Shown here piece by piece: positions 9,398 to 17,162 of a DNA stretch of 64,000 nt (position 1 is the stretch's first letter; each line of letters starts with the position of its first letter). Made by a program: the position numbers and the translations under genes. The notes under the pieces are model-generated. The model was not told where the DNA came from and ran no database searches. It was given only the letters and a program-made list of their open reading frames with translations. The DNA is from Sphingomonas adhaesiva (lineage in GTDB: Bacteria > Pseudomonadota > Alphaproteobacteria > Sphingomonadales > Sphingomonadaceae). Location: assembly GCF_002374855.1 (NCBI RefSeq), contig NZ_NWVC01000003.1:434001-498000 (forward strand). Reading direction: 5' to 3'.

Positions 9398-9973
9398 ATG
9401 GCGACCGATGGACCGCATGACAGGCTGGACGAGCGGCAGCGCAGGACGCGCGCCGCGTTGCATGCGGCGCTGGGCCGGCTGGCGGAGCGCATGGAATATT
9501 CGGCGATCGGGGTCAGCATGGTCGCGCAGGAGGCGGGCGTCGGCCGTCCGACCTTCTACCGCCATTACACCGGCGTCGACGCGCTGCTGGTCGACCGGCT
9601 GCGAGCGGACCTGGTCGAGCAGCACGCGCTGGCCGAGCGGCTGGTGCAGGCGCGGACCCCGATACGCGACGCGCATGTCGCGACATCGCGTTTCGCGCTG
9701 GAACGGATCGCGTCGCAGCCGCGGCTGTACCGCGCCTTGCTGGACGGGTCGGCGGGCGCCAATGCCGTCACGCTGTTCCGTGAGCAGGTGGCCGGGCTGG
9801 CGACGATGCGCGACGTGCTGGCGCGCGCGGGCGACGGGCATGTCGCGCGATTGACGGTCGGGATATTGTCGGGCGCGGTCAGCGGGTTCCTGCTGGCGTG
9901 GACCGAAGGCGGGCTGACGCCGCCGCCGTCGGTCGCGGCCGAATTGCTGGTGGATTCGCTGCGGCTGGCGTGA
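9398..9973 (+). CDS. TetR-family transcriptional regulator
   Basis: A 191-residue protein with an N-terminal helix-turn-helix of the TetR type: RLAERMEYSAIGVSMVAQEA followed by GVGRPTFYRHYTGVDALL, near residues 27-66. The C-terminal ligand domain is not assignable by eye. The ATG at 9398 gives MATDGPHDRLDERQRRTRAAL; an upstream start at 9353 adds only an arginine/cysteine-rich stretch with no family resemblance. The gene is divergent from the TonB receptor/P450 operon and 113 bp ahead of the EthD/hydrolase operon. Matching palindromes in both control regions suggest it represses both and is relieved by the imported compound or a metabolite. Confidence 0.88.
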   Translation: MATDGPHDRLDERQRRTRAALHAALGRLAERMEYSAIGVSMVAQEAGVGRPTFYRHYTGVDALLVDRLRADLVEQHALAERLVQARTPIRDAHVATSRFALERIASQPRLYRALLDGSAGANAVTLFREQVAGLATMRDVLARAGDGHVARLTVGILSGAVSGFLLAWTEGGLTPPPSVAAELLVDSLRLA

Positions 9974-9981
9974 GCGCGCCC

Positions 9982-10010
9982 TTGTGATCCGCACATAACG
10001 GAAGTTATGC
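9982..10010 (+). promoter_or_regulatory. Promoter with embedded putative TetR operator, site 2
   Basis: TTGTGA (9982-9987), a 17-bp spacer and TTATGC (10005-10010) make a plausible sigma-70 type promoter for the EthD/hydrolase operon. The perfect inverted repeat CATAAC-GGAA-GTTATG (9994-10009) sits in the spacer and runs into the -10, the classical place for a repressor. The same palindrome with three changes lies at 9318-9333. Confidence 0.6.
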
Positions 10011-10086
10011 TTTTCGCCGAGACCCGCGAATCGGGCCGGCGAAGGGGTGTCGCAGGACGCCCGCGCCCCGAATGGAGGATGAGGAC

Positions 10087-10398
10087 ATGGTCACGCTGTC
10101 GATCGCCTACCCCTATGCCGCCGATGCGCGGTTCGACGCGGACTATTTCACCGGCACGCATATCCCCTTGTGCCGCGACGTGTGGGGGGATGCGGTGACG
10201 GGCGTGACCGTGCATCTGGCGGTGGCCGGGCTGACGGGCGACCCGGCGTTCGCGGCGATCGCGCAGGTGGAGTTCGCGTCGATGGAGGCGTTCCAGCAGG
10301 CGATCGGCCTGCCGCGCAACGCGGAGGTGCAGGGCGACGTGCCGAATTATTCGTCGGTGGCGCCGCTGGTGCAGCTCAGCCGGAAGGCCATCGGATGA
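10087..10398 (+). CDS. EthD-domain protein
   Basis: A 103-residue protein of the EthD/dimeric alpha-beta barrel family: VTLSIAYPYAADARFDADYF then THIPLCRDVW, and a C-terminal strand NYSSVAPLVQLS. EthD proteins are small homodimers that accompany P450 systems (first seen in ethyl tert-butyl ether degradation); their chemistry is poorly defined and some act as decarboxylases or cyclases. The ATG at 10087 is preceded by GGAGG at 10074 and GAGGA at 10081; an upstream ATG at 10072 lacks a good site. Its stop overlaps the start of the hydrolase gene (ATGA), so translation is probably coupled. The nearby P450 operon fits a shared pathway. Confidence 0.85.
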   Translation: MVTLSIAYPYAADARFDADYFTGTHIPLCRDVWGDAVTGVTVHLAVAGLTGDPAFAAIAQVEFASMEAFQQAIGLPRNAEVQGDVPNYSSVAPLVQLSRKAIG

Positions 10399-11306
10399 TA
10401 CCGCCGGACGCGTCCGGGCCGAGCTGGACACCCGATCCGGGGAGCGGCATCGACATCGCGCAGGTCGCGGCCAACGGGCTGACGTTCGAAGTCGCGCAGG
10501 CGGGCGAGGGCGATCATCTGGCGCTGTGCCTGCATGGCTTTCCCGAACTTCACTACAGCTGGCGCCACCAGATCCCGCTGCTGGCGGCCAAGGGCTATCG
10601 CGTCTGGGCGCCCAACCAGCGCGGCTATGGCGCATCGTCCCGCCCGCCCGAGGTTGCCGACTACAGCGCGGACCGGATCGTCGCCGATGCCGCGGCGCTG
10701 TTCGACGCCAGCGGGGCGAAGAAGCTGACCCTGGTGGCGCACGACTGGGGCGGGGCGATCGCGTGGATGTTCGCGATCAACCGCATCCGCCCGGTCGAGC
10801 GGCTGGTGGTGATGAACCTGCCGCACCCGCGCTGTTTCCAGCGCGCACTGGGGCACTGGCCGCAGCGGCGGCGAAGCTGGTACATGGCGTTCTTCCAATT
10901 GCCTTGGTTGCCCGAACGAATGCTGCTGAGCGGCGATGCCGCCGCGATCCGCCGCGCGTTCCGCGGCATGGCGGTGGACAAGTCGCGCTTCCCCGACGCG
11001 GTGCTGGACGTCTACGCCCGCGCGGCGCAGCGCCCCGGCGCGATTACCGCGATGGTCAACTGGTATCGTGCCGCGGTGCGCCATCGCGATCGCATGGCGC
11101 TCTCGAACGGCGGTCGCGTCGAGGTGCCGACGCTAATCGTGTGGGGCGAGGAAGACACCGCGCTGGGGGTGGAGACGCTGGAGGGCACGGAGCAATACGT
11201 CGCCGACCTGACGATCCGGCGGCTGCCCGGCGTATCGCACTGGGTGCAGCAGGAAGCGCCCGAGGCGGTCAATGCGATCCTGGAGGAGTGGCTGCCGCCC
11301 GCGTGA
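10395..11306 (+). CDS. Alpha/beta hydrolase, epoxide hydrolase type
   Basis: A 303-residue alpha/beta hydrolase with all marks of the epoxide hydrolase/haloalkane dehalogenase branch. The oxyanion-hole motif HGFPE lies near residue 47, the nucleophile is Asp117 in VAHDWGGAIAW, a probable acid is Asp254 in WGEEDTAL, and the base is His282 in GVSHWVQQE. An Asp nucleophile (not Ser) marks the epoxide hydrolase type. The true start is the ATG at 10395, overlapping the EthD stop codon by ATGA; longer upstream reading is only a shadow of ethD. With the P450 this suggests oxidation followed by epoxide opening, an inference. A stem-loop at 11333-11361 closes the operon. Confidence 0.9.
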   Translation: MIPPDASGPSWTPDPGSGIDIAQVAANGLTFEVAQAGEGDHLALCLHGFPELHYSWRHQIPLLAAKGYRVWAPNQRGYGASSRPPEVADYSADRIVADAAALFDASGAKKLTLVAHDWGGAIAWMFAINRIRPVERLVVMNLPHPRCFQRALGHWPQRRRSWYMAFFQLPWLPERMLLSGDAAAIRRAFRGMAVDKSRFPDAVLDVYARAAQRPGAITAMVNWYRAAVRHRDRMALSNGGRVEVPTLIVWGEEDTALGVETLEGTEQYVADLTIRRLPGVSHWVQQEAPEAVNAILEEWLPPA

Positions 11307-11332
11307 CGGGATCGCGGACGCCGGACACGGAA

Positions 11333-11361
11333 AAGGGGCGGGCCATTCGGCGCCGCCCCTT
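11333..11361. terminator. Bidirectional stem-loop terminator
   Basis: AAGGGGCGG (11333-11341) pairs perfectly with CCGCCCCTT (11353-11361) around an 11-base loop. It lies after the stop of the hydrolase gene, and on the minus strand after the barrel-protein gene, where the stem is followed by TTTT. A second hairpin (CCGGTCGCC 11392-11400 with GGCGACCGG 11413-11421) lies closer to the barrel-protein stop. Confidence 0.7.
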
Positions 11362-11433
11362 CCCTTCCGCACGGAACACAACTGGTGCGGACCGGTCGCC
11401 TGGTGCTCCCTTGGCGACCGGAAGCTCGTCAGA

Positions 11434-12048
11434 TCAGAAGTGGGCGATCACGCCCAGCGTCGGACGGAAGCTGTTGGTCCAGCCGAAGGTCGACACTTCA
11501 CCGCGCAGGCGGATGCCCGAATTGCCGGTGATGCCGCCCAGGCCGATCTCCTTCGGACCGACTTCGAAGCCGATGCCGTAGGTGACGTCGTGGAAATCGC
11601 GGGTGGTGTCGACGCGCTTGTCGAAGTTAACCCACTGATAGCCGACCTTGCCGTAGATCATGCCGCTCTCACCGGCGCGGAAGCCGAAGCGGCCGGCGGC
11701 GCCATACTGCCAGTCGATGTCGCCCGACACGCCCTTGGCCACATTGCCCTCGGCACCGATGAACACCGGACCCAGCGGCACGTTGACCCCGACCAGCCCC
11801 TCGACCAGCGAACCGTTCAGCTTGTCGCCGATCGGTGCGCCCGGCACGCTGTCCTTCGAGAATTCTTCCCAGCCGCCGCGCACGCCGAAATACGGCTCGA
11901 TGCCGAAGGCGCGGGTGCCGTCGGGCGCGGTCGCCGTGTCGGCGGCGGGGGCAGGAGCCGCCGTCGTGGAATAGGTGTCCTGCGCCAGCGACGGGGTCGC
12001 CACGAACGCGGCAGACGCGGCAACGGCCGCGAGAACGAGCTTACGCAT
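11434..12048 (-). CDS. Outer-membrane beta-barrel (opacity-type) protein
   Basis: A 204-residue secreted protein with signal peptide MRKLVLAAVAASAAFVATPSLAQ, a short Ala/Thr/Pro linker, and an eight-strand barrel of the OmpX/opacity class. Alternating strands such as VFIGAEGNVAKG, FGFRAGESGMIYGKVGYQW and a C-terminal RPTLGVIAHF ending in Phe are diagnostic. The start at 12048 has TTGAGGAAG just upstream; longer in-frame extension is not supported. It is a stand-alone unit facing the hydrolase operon. Such proteins are abundant porin-like or surface proteins; a specific role cannot be read from sequence. Confidence 0.85.
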   Translation of the reverse strand: MRKLVLAAVAASAAFVATPSLAQDTYSTTAAPAPAADTATAPDGTRAFGIEPYFGVRGGWEEFSKDSVPGAPIGDKLNGSLVEGLVGVNVPLGPVFIGAEGNVAKGVSGDIDWQYGAAGRFGFRAGESGMIYGKVGYQWVNFDKRVDTTRDFHDVTYGIGFEVGPKEIGLGGITGNSGIRLRGEVSTFGWTNSFRPTLGVIAHF

Positions 12049-12306
12049 ACGCTTCCTCAAACTTCTGTGTTGCCCGGTGACTGGGCCGCAACGGCGGCCG
12101 CCGGGACTGGGACTGGCTGAACCGCGGGGCGCGCGCTTGGTTGCTCGCACCTGCACACAAAATCGCAGCTTTGCGGGGAGTGTTGCGGAACTGTCACGCT
12201 TCCTGTCGTCCGGATGAACGGAAGTGCGGGTTTGTGGCGGCGATGCGGCGGGGGTGCCGCAAAACGGTCACGGACAGGGCGACGTCGTGATGAGGGTGGG
12301 CACGGG

Positions 12307-12648
12307 CTATTCCCGGCGGGCGCGGCGGGTGGCGGCGTGGAAGTCGGCGGGCTTGTCGGCGATCCAGCGCAGGAAGCGCGCGATGTCCGGCCGGTCGCGG
12401 ATCGCCGCGAGCGCCCCGGCACGCGCGAGCGTCGCATTGTCGGCGGCGGCGTGGATCGCGCGGTGGCAGATCGGGTGGAGCGGTACGGTGTCGGTCCCGC
12501 CTTCGCCGCGTGGGACGACGTGATGCCATTCGACCCGTGCGCCCAGCGGGCGGTCGCACAGCGCGCAGCGATCGTCGGGCGTGCGCCGGGTTGCGGCGAG
12601 CGCCGCCGCGGCGGCCAGCCCCGCCTTTCGCCTAACCCTGCCGGTCAT
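12307..12648 (-). CDS. HNH endonuclease-domain protein
   Basis: A 113-residue protein with a single HNH nuclease fold. CALCDRPL starts the zinc knuckle, HHVVPRGEGG holds the catalytic His pair, and LHPICHRAIH completes the metal site (residues about 28-65). The C-terminal DIARFLRWIADKPADFHAATR resembles other small sphingomonad HNH proteins. I use the ATG at 12648; a GTG at 12690 would add 14 low-complexity residues. No ribosome site is obvious. It stands alone between the barrel protein and pyruvate kinase genes, all on the minus strand. Cellular role unknown; stand-alone HNH proteins may act in DNA repair or defence. The gap 12049-12306 upstream of the barrel gene holds no gene that I can see. 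Confidence 0.8.
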   Translation of the reverse strand: MTGRVRRKAGLAAAAALAATRRTPDDRCALCDRPLGARVEWHHVVPRGEGGTDTVPLHPICHRAIHAAADNATLARAGALAAIRDRPDIARFLRWIADKPADFHAATRRARRE

Positions 12649-12729
12649 GGGCGGAGAAAGCGCAGCGGCGGCCGGCGTTCCACCCGCCACCGCGTTACCC
12701 GATAAGCGGGCGGCGTTCAGCGCGCGGCG

Positions 12730-14232
12730 TTAGCGCGCGTCGGGGCCGCGATAGTCCTTCAATTCGTCACCCACGATCCGCACGACATGCAGCACGTTGG
12801 TGGAGCCTGGGGTGCGGAACGGCACGCCGGCCATGACGATGACGCTGTCGCCGGCCTTGGCGATCCCCTGGCGCAGCGCGATCCGTTTGGCCTTGGCGAC
12901 CATCTCCTCGAAGGATTCGACGTCGCGGGTGTTGACGTTGTGGGTGCCCCACAACAGCCCCAGGCGGCGCGCGGTATCCTTGCTGGGGGTCAGCACCAGG
13001 ATCGGCACGCCCGGCCGCTCGCGCGAGATGCGCCGCGCGGTCGAACCGGAGGTGGTGAAGCAGATGATCGCCGACGCCGACACCGTCTCCGCGATGTTCT
13101 TCGCCGCCTCGGCCAGCGCGTCGGCGGTGGTGGGATCGGGGCGCGTGACGGTGAAATGCACGCGGTCGCCGTGCATCGGGTCGCGTTCCACCGCATCGCC
13201 GATCGCGTTCATCATCGCGACCGATTCGATCGGCCACTGGCCCGCGGCGCTTTCCGCCGACAGCATGATCGCATCCGCGCCGTCGTAGATGGCGGTGGCG
13301 ACGTCGGACACCTCCGCGCGGGTCGGCGAGGGCGAGACGATCATCGATTCGAGCATCTGGGTCGCGACGACCACCGGGCGGCCCATCCGCCGCGCGGTTT
13401 CCACGATCCGCTTCTGCAGCGGCGGCACCGACTGCGGCGGCAGTTCGACGCCCAGGTCGCCGCGCGCGACCATCACGCCGTCGCACAGCTCGACGATCTC
13501 ATCGAGGCGCTCGATCGCGGCGGGCTTCTCGATCTTGGCGAGCAGCGCGGCGCGCCCCTCGATCAGCTTGCGCGCCTCGGCCAGATCCTCGGGCCGCTGG
13601 ACGAACGACAGCGCGATCCAGTCCACCCCCTGGTCGACCGCGAAGGCGAGGTCGGAGCGGTCCTTTTCGGTCAGCGCCGCCATCGGCACGACGACATCGG
13701 GGACGTTCAGCCCCTTGTTGTCGCTCAGCGGGCCGCCGACCTCGACGGTGGTGACGATGCGGTCGGCGTCATGATCGGTGACGCGCAGGACGAGCTTGCC
13801 GTCGTCCAGCAGCAGCCGCGCGCCCGGCTCGATCGCGGCGAAGATCTCGCGATGCGGCAGGCGCACGCGGGTCGCGTCGCCCGGCGTCGTATCGTGGTCG
13901 AGCGTGAAGGTGCTGCCGGTGACCAACGTGACGCGCCCGTCGGCGAACTTGCCGACGCGCAGCTTCGGCCCCTGAAGGTCGGCGAGGATGGTGGAGGGGC
14001 GGTTGAAGCGTTCCTCCAGCGAGCGGATCGCGGCGATGACCGCCTTCTTCGATTCCTGATCGCCATGGCTCATGTTGATGCGGAAGGCGTCGGCCCCCGC
14101 CTGGAACAAGGTGGCGATCATCTCCGGCGTGTCGCTGGCCGGGCCGAGCGTGGCGAGCACGCGGACCTTGCGCGAGCGCGGGAGCACCGTTTCTTTATCG
14201 GTGGGACGGGCGTTCTGGGGATCGAGGGTCAT
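12730..14232 (-). CDS. pyk: Pyruvate kinase
   Basis: A 500-residue pyruvate kinase that converts phosphoenolpyruvate and ADP to pyruvate and ATP in lower glycolysis. The substrate/metal core is visible: KVRVLATLGPAS near residue 22, RINMSHGD, ILADLQGPKLRVG, the active-site lysine region LLAKIEKPAAIERLDEI, VMVARGDLGVELP, and the metal-binding signature segment ATQMLESMI. The C-terminal regulatory domain (AIICFTTSGSTARRISRERP) is present, so the protein is full length. It is divergent from the DUF1244 gene, 66 bp away. Confidence 0.98.
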   Translation of the reverse strand: MTLDPQNARPTDKETVLPRSRKVRVLATLGPASDTPEMIATLFQAGADAFRINMSHGDQESKKAVIAAIRSLEERFNRPSTILADLQGPKLRVGKFADGRVTLVTGSTFTLDHDTTPGDATRVRLPHREIFAAIEPGARLLLDDGKLVLRVTDHDADRIVTTVEVGGPLSDNKGLNVPDVVVPMAALTEKDRSDLAFAVDQGVDWIALSFVQRPEDLAEARKLIEGRAALLAKIEKPAAIERLDEIVELCDGVMVARGDLGVELPPQSVPPLQKRIVETARRMGRPVVVATQMLESMIVSPSPTRAEVSDVATAIYDGADAIMLSAESAAGQWPIESVAMMNAIGDAVERDPMHGDRVHFTVTRPDPTTADALAEAAKNIAETVSASAIICFTTSGSTARRISRERPGVPILVLTPSKDTARRLGLLWGTHNVNTRDVESFEEMVAKAKRIALRQGIAKAGDSVIVMAGVPFRTPGSTNVLHVVRIVGDELKDYRGPDAR

Positions 14233-14301
14233 GCCGCTTCCTGCTTTGCCGCGCCGCCTCTACCCGTTACCGCGAACAGTTCAACCTCCCGGAGGCCCAT
14301 G

Positions 14302-14592
14302 ATGGACAGGCTCGACACGATTGACGATGCGGCGGCGGCGGCGGCGTTCCGCCGGCTGGTGCGCCATCTGCGCCACCGCAGCGATGCGCAGAACGTCGAC
14401 CTGATGGGGCTGGCGGGGTTCTGCCGCAACTGCCTGTCGGACTGGATCGGCGAGGCGGCGGGGCTGGACCGCGACACCGCGCGCGAGGCGATCTACGGCA
14501 TGCCCTATGCCGCGTGGAAGGACGCGCATCAGGGCGAGGCGACCCCGGAGCAACTGGCGCGGATGGCCGAAAGCGTGAAGAAGAACGCCTGA
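14302..14592 (+). CDS. DUF1244 protein
   Basis: A 96-residue protein of the DUF1244 family, recognised by the core GFCRNCLSDWIGEAAG followed by ARE-IYGMPYAAWK. The invariant Cys pair (FCRNC) suggests a metal or redox role, but the family has no proven function. Two adjacent ATGs (14299, 14302) are possible; GGAGG at 14291-14295 is better spaced for 14302. Frame-open sequence upstream runs antisense through pyruvate kinase and is not coding. Confidence 0.87.
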   Translation: MDRLDTIDDAAAAAAFRRLVRHLRHRSDAQNVDLMGLAGFCRNCLSDWIGEAAGLDRDTAREAIYGMPYAAWKDAHQGEATPEQLARMAESVKKNA

Positions 14593-14656
14593 GGCGGTTG
14601 CGTCGCCGGTCCCCTTGAGCCTAGCGTCCCGCGGATAACAGGGAGTTACGGGGACG

Positions 14657-15985
14657 ATGCTGAAGACGATCGCTACCGCCATGGTGCTGGCCATGGCCGC
14701 ACCCGCCGTCGCGCAACCCGCGGCGGCGCCTGCCGCGGCCGCACCGGCGACGGTGGCCTATATCCACGCCGGCGCGCTGCTGGACCGGCCGGGCCAGCCG
14801 CCGCGCGGCAACAGCACGATCGTGGTGCGTGACGGCGTGGTAGCGGAAATCCGCGACGGCTTCGTCGCGCCGCCGGCGGGCGCCACGCTGGTCGACCTGT
14901 CGCGCCGGTTCGTGATGCCGGGCATGATCGACATGCACGTCCATCTGTGGGGGATCGGCGGCGATCCGCTGCGCGAGCGGCTGGCGCGGATGACCACCGA
15001 CGATGCCGACGACATGATGACCAGCGTCGCCAATGCGCGAAAGACGCTGGAGGCGGGCTTCACCACCGTGCGCGACCTGGGCGGCGACGCGCGCGGCATC
15101 CGCGCGCTGCGCGACGCGATCGAGCGCGGCGACGTTGCGGGGCCGAGCATCGTCAACGCCGGGCAGATGATTTCGGTCAGCGGCGGGCATGGCGACGGCA
15201 CCAACGGGCTGGCGGAGGAATGGGCCGATGCGGTCCACGCGCACCAGATGAACGTGTGCGACGGGGCGGACGAATGCCGCCGCGCGGTGCGCCGGCAGGT
15301 TGGGCTGGGCGCGCAGGTCATCAAGTTCGCGGCGACCGGCGGCGTGCTGTCGAACGTCGCCGGCGGGCTGGGCCGAGCGATGACCCCCGAGGAGATGCGC
15401 GCGATCGTCGAGACCGCGCATGCGCTGGGGCGCAAGGCGACCGCGCACAGCCATGCCGCCGAAGGTACGCGCGCCGCGCTGGAGGCCGGGGTCGATTCGG
15501 TCGAGCACGCCAGCTATCTGGACGACGACACGATCCGGCTGTTCAAGGCCAAGGGCGCCTGGCTGGTGCCGACCGAGATCGCGCCGATCGCCGCGCTGGC
15601 GCAGGCGCGGTCCGGCGCGCTGCCCCCGGCCACCATCCCCAAGGCGGAGGCCGCCGCCGCCGCGATGCACGCCAGCCACAAGCGTGCCTTCGCGGCGGGG
15701 GTGAAGTTCGCGTTCGGCACCGACACCGGCGTGTCGAAGCATGGGGGCAACGCCACCGAATTCGCGCAGCTGATCGACCTGGGCATGACGCCCGCGCAGG
15801 CGATCCGCAGCGCCACGGTGGATGCCGCCGACCTGCTGGGTCGCGACGACCTGGGGCTGCTGGCGCCGGGCAAGCGCGCCGACATCATCGCGGTGTCCGG
15901 CTCCCCGCTGGAGGACGTGACGCGGCTGGAGCATGTCGATTTCGTCATGCATCGCGGGGTGGTGGCCAAACGACCTGCCGCGTAA
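14657..15985 (+). CDS. Secreted metal-dependent amidohydrolase
   Basis: A 442-residue amidohydrolase of the imidazolonepropionase/Xaa-Pro dipeptidase-like branch, exported to the periplasm by signal peptide MLKTIATAMVLAMAAPAVAQ. Metal ligands are visible: HxH in IDMHVHLWG near residue 97, a lysine in QVIKFAATGG (the probable bridging carbamate), His in TAHSHAAEG and in SVEHASYL, and Asp in FGTDTGVSKHG. The C-terminal strand returns to the beta-sandwich (GKRADIIAVSGSPL). Relatives cleave dipeptides or peptide-like compounds; substrate unknown. It stands alone, with no terminator clear by eye. Confidence 0.92.
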   Translation: MLKTIATAMVLAMAAPAVAQPAAAPAAAAPATVAYIHAGALLDRPGQPPRGNSTIVVRDGVVAEIRDGFVAPPAGATLVDLSRRFVMPGMIDMHVHLWGIGGDPLRERLARMTTDDADDMMTSVANARKTLEAGFTTVRDLGGDARGIRALRDAIERGDVAGPSIVNAGQMISVSGGHGDGTNGLAEEWADAVHAHQMNVCDGADECRRAVRRQVGLGAQVIKFAATGGVLSNVAGGLGRAMTPEEMRAIVETAHALGRKATAHSHAAEGTRAALEAGVDSVEHASYLDDDTIRLFKAKGAWLVPTEIAPIAALAQARSGALPPATIPKAEAAAAAMHASHKRAFAAGVKFAFGTDTGVSKHGGNATEFAQLIDLGMTPAQAIRSATVDAADLLGRDDLGLLAPGKRADIIAVSGSPLEDVTRLEHVDFVMHRGVVAKRPAA

Positions 15986-16116
15986 GGCTTGAGCGCGGCG
16001 GCGCGGGACGATAGACGCGCCGCCGCACCGGACAATCGGGGTTTCATGACGCCGTCCGCCGCAAGCGCGATTCGCGCCCGGCGCGGGCGGCGTCCGGCAT
16101 TTGGGGACGAAGGCAC

Positions 16117-16383
16117 ATGGCGGAAGAACGTGGCGAAGGCATGGGCGGCGGGCATGTGGCGGCCGACGAACTGCGGCTGCTGATCGAGCGCGCCGAGCGG
16201 CTTGAGGAAGAAAAGAAGGGTATCGCCGACGATATCAAGGACGTCATGGCGGAGGCCAAGAGCCGCGGCTACGACGCCAAGGCGATCCGCAAGATCCTGC
16301 AGATCCGCAAGAAGAAGCGCGAGGAATATCAGGAGGAACAGTCCATCCTGGAAGTGTACATGCAGGCGCTGGGCATGATCTGA
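16117..16383 (+). CDS. gapR: GapR (DUF2312) nucleoid protein
   Basis: An 88-residue protein of the DUF2312/GapR family: [20 protein letters not shown], followed by [47 protein letters not shown]. GapR is an alphaproteobacterial nucleoid-associated protein that binds AT-rich, overtwisted DNA ahead of replication and transcription and helps topoisomerases (family knowledge from Caulobacter). The whole chain is predicted helical, with the basic RKKKR patch in the DNA-contact helix. Single gene, well separated from neighbours. Confidence 0.93.
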   Translation: MAEERGEGMGGGHVAADELRLLIERAERLEEEKKGIADDIKDVMAEAKSRGYDAKAIRKILQIRKKKREEYQEEQSILEVYMQALGMI

Positions 16384-16539
16384 CGCGCGTGTGCGGGGGT
16401 GCCGCCGACGCGGCGCGGCTCCCCTGCGCAGCGGCGATCACAAAGGTTTGCAAAGGCGCGCTTCGACCGTCCGTTAACCCCATCTTCTCGATTTTAACGC
16501 ATCCGGGATGCTGGATGACGTAACCGGGGAAGCACGATC

Positions 16540-17070
16540 GTGCTGGCGAAGATGCAGGCGGGCTTTCGGCCCCGTGAGGAGCGGATCACCGTCCTCATCC
16601 CGTCGCGGATGCGGCTGGGCGCGTCGTGGGTCGACGTGGTCATCCACAACGTATCGTCGCGCGGGTTCATGGCCGGGTGCGACACCCCGCCGGAACCGGG
16701 CGCCTATATCGAGGTGCGCCGCGGCACGATCGTGCTGGTCGGGCGCGTGCGCTGGGGCAAGGGGCGCTTCTTCGGCGTCCAGACGCAGGACCGCATCTCG
16801 ATCAAGGCGCTGATCGACGAACCGCGCCACGCCTCCCGCCCGGTCAAGACCGACGAGCATCAGGCGCAGGAACGCCGCGCCGAGACGCGGATGATGCACG
16901 AGGCGCGGATGGCGCGCCGCGTCGAGCGGTCGCGCGCGTTCTCGTCCGCGTTCCAATATGCGATCATGGGGCTGGCCGGACTGGCCGCGGCCGGGCTGGG
17001 CGCCAGCTTCGTCTACGACAGCCTGGTCAAACCGACCGCCACGCTGAGCCGCGCGCTGGACGTCAAGTAA
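16540..17070 (+). CDS. PilZ-domain protein with C-terminal membrane helix
   Basis: A 176-residue protein with a PilZ domain at residues about 8-90: the RxxxR-like PREERITVLIPSRMRLG and the (D/N)xSxxG motif NVSSRG. PilZ domains bind cyclic di-GMP; here the first motif is loose, so binding is uncertain. A charged coiled stretch (ERRAETRMMHEARMARRVER) precedes one hydrophobic helix (AIMGLAGLAAAGLGASFVYD), placing it at the inner membrane. The GTG at 16540 has GGGGAAG about 8 bases upstream. A downstream ATG at 16552 would remove only four residues. Confidence 0.82.
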   Translation: MLAKMQAGFRPREERITVLIPSRMRLGASWVDVVIHNVSSRGFMAGCDTPPEPGAYIEVRRGTIVLVGRVRWGKGRFFGVQTQDRISIKALIDEPRHASRPVKTDEHQAQERRAETRMMHEARMARRVERSRAFSSAFQYAIMGLAGLAAAGLGASFVYDSLVKPTATLSRALDVK

Positions 17071-17162
17071 CGCCACGCCGGCCGGGATAGTCGTTCCGAC
17101 TATCGGCCCGCCGACCACGATCTGCTTCAAGGCGCCCGGTACATGTCGTCCGGGATGAAGCC

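Noticed and set aside
12787..14301. Long plus-strand frame running into the DUF1244 gene
   Set aside because: Antisense to pyruvate kinase; only the part from 14302 encodes a recognisable protein with a ribosome site.
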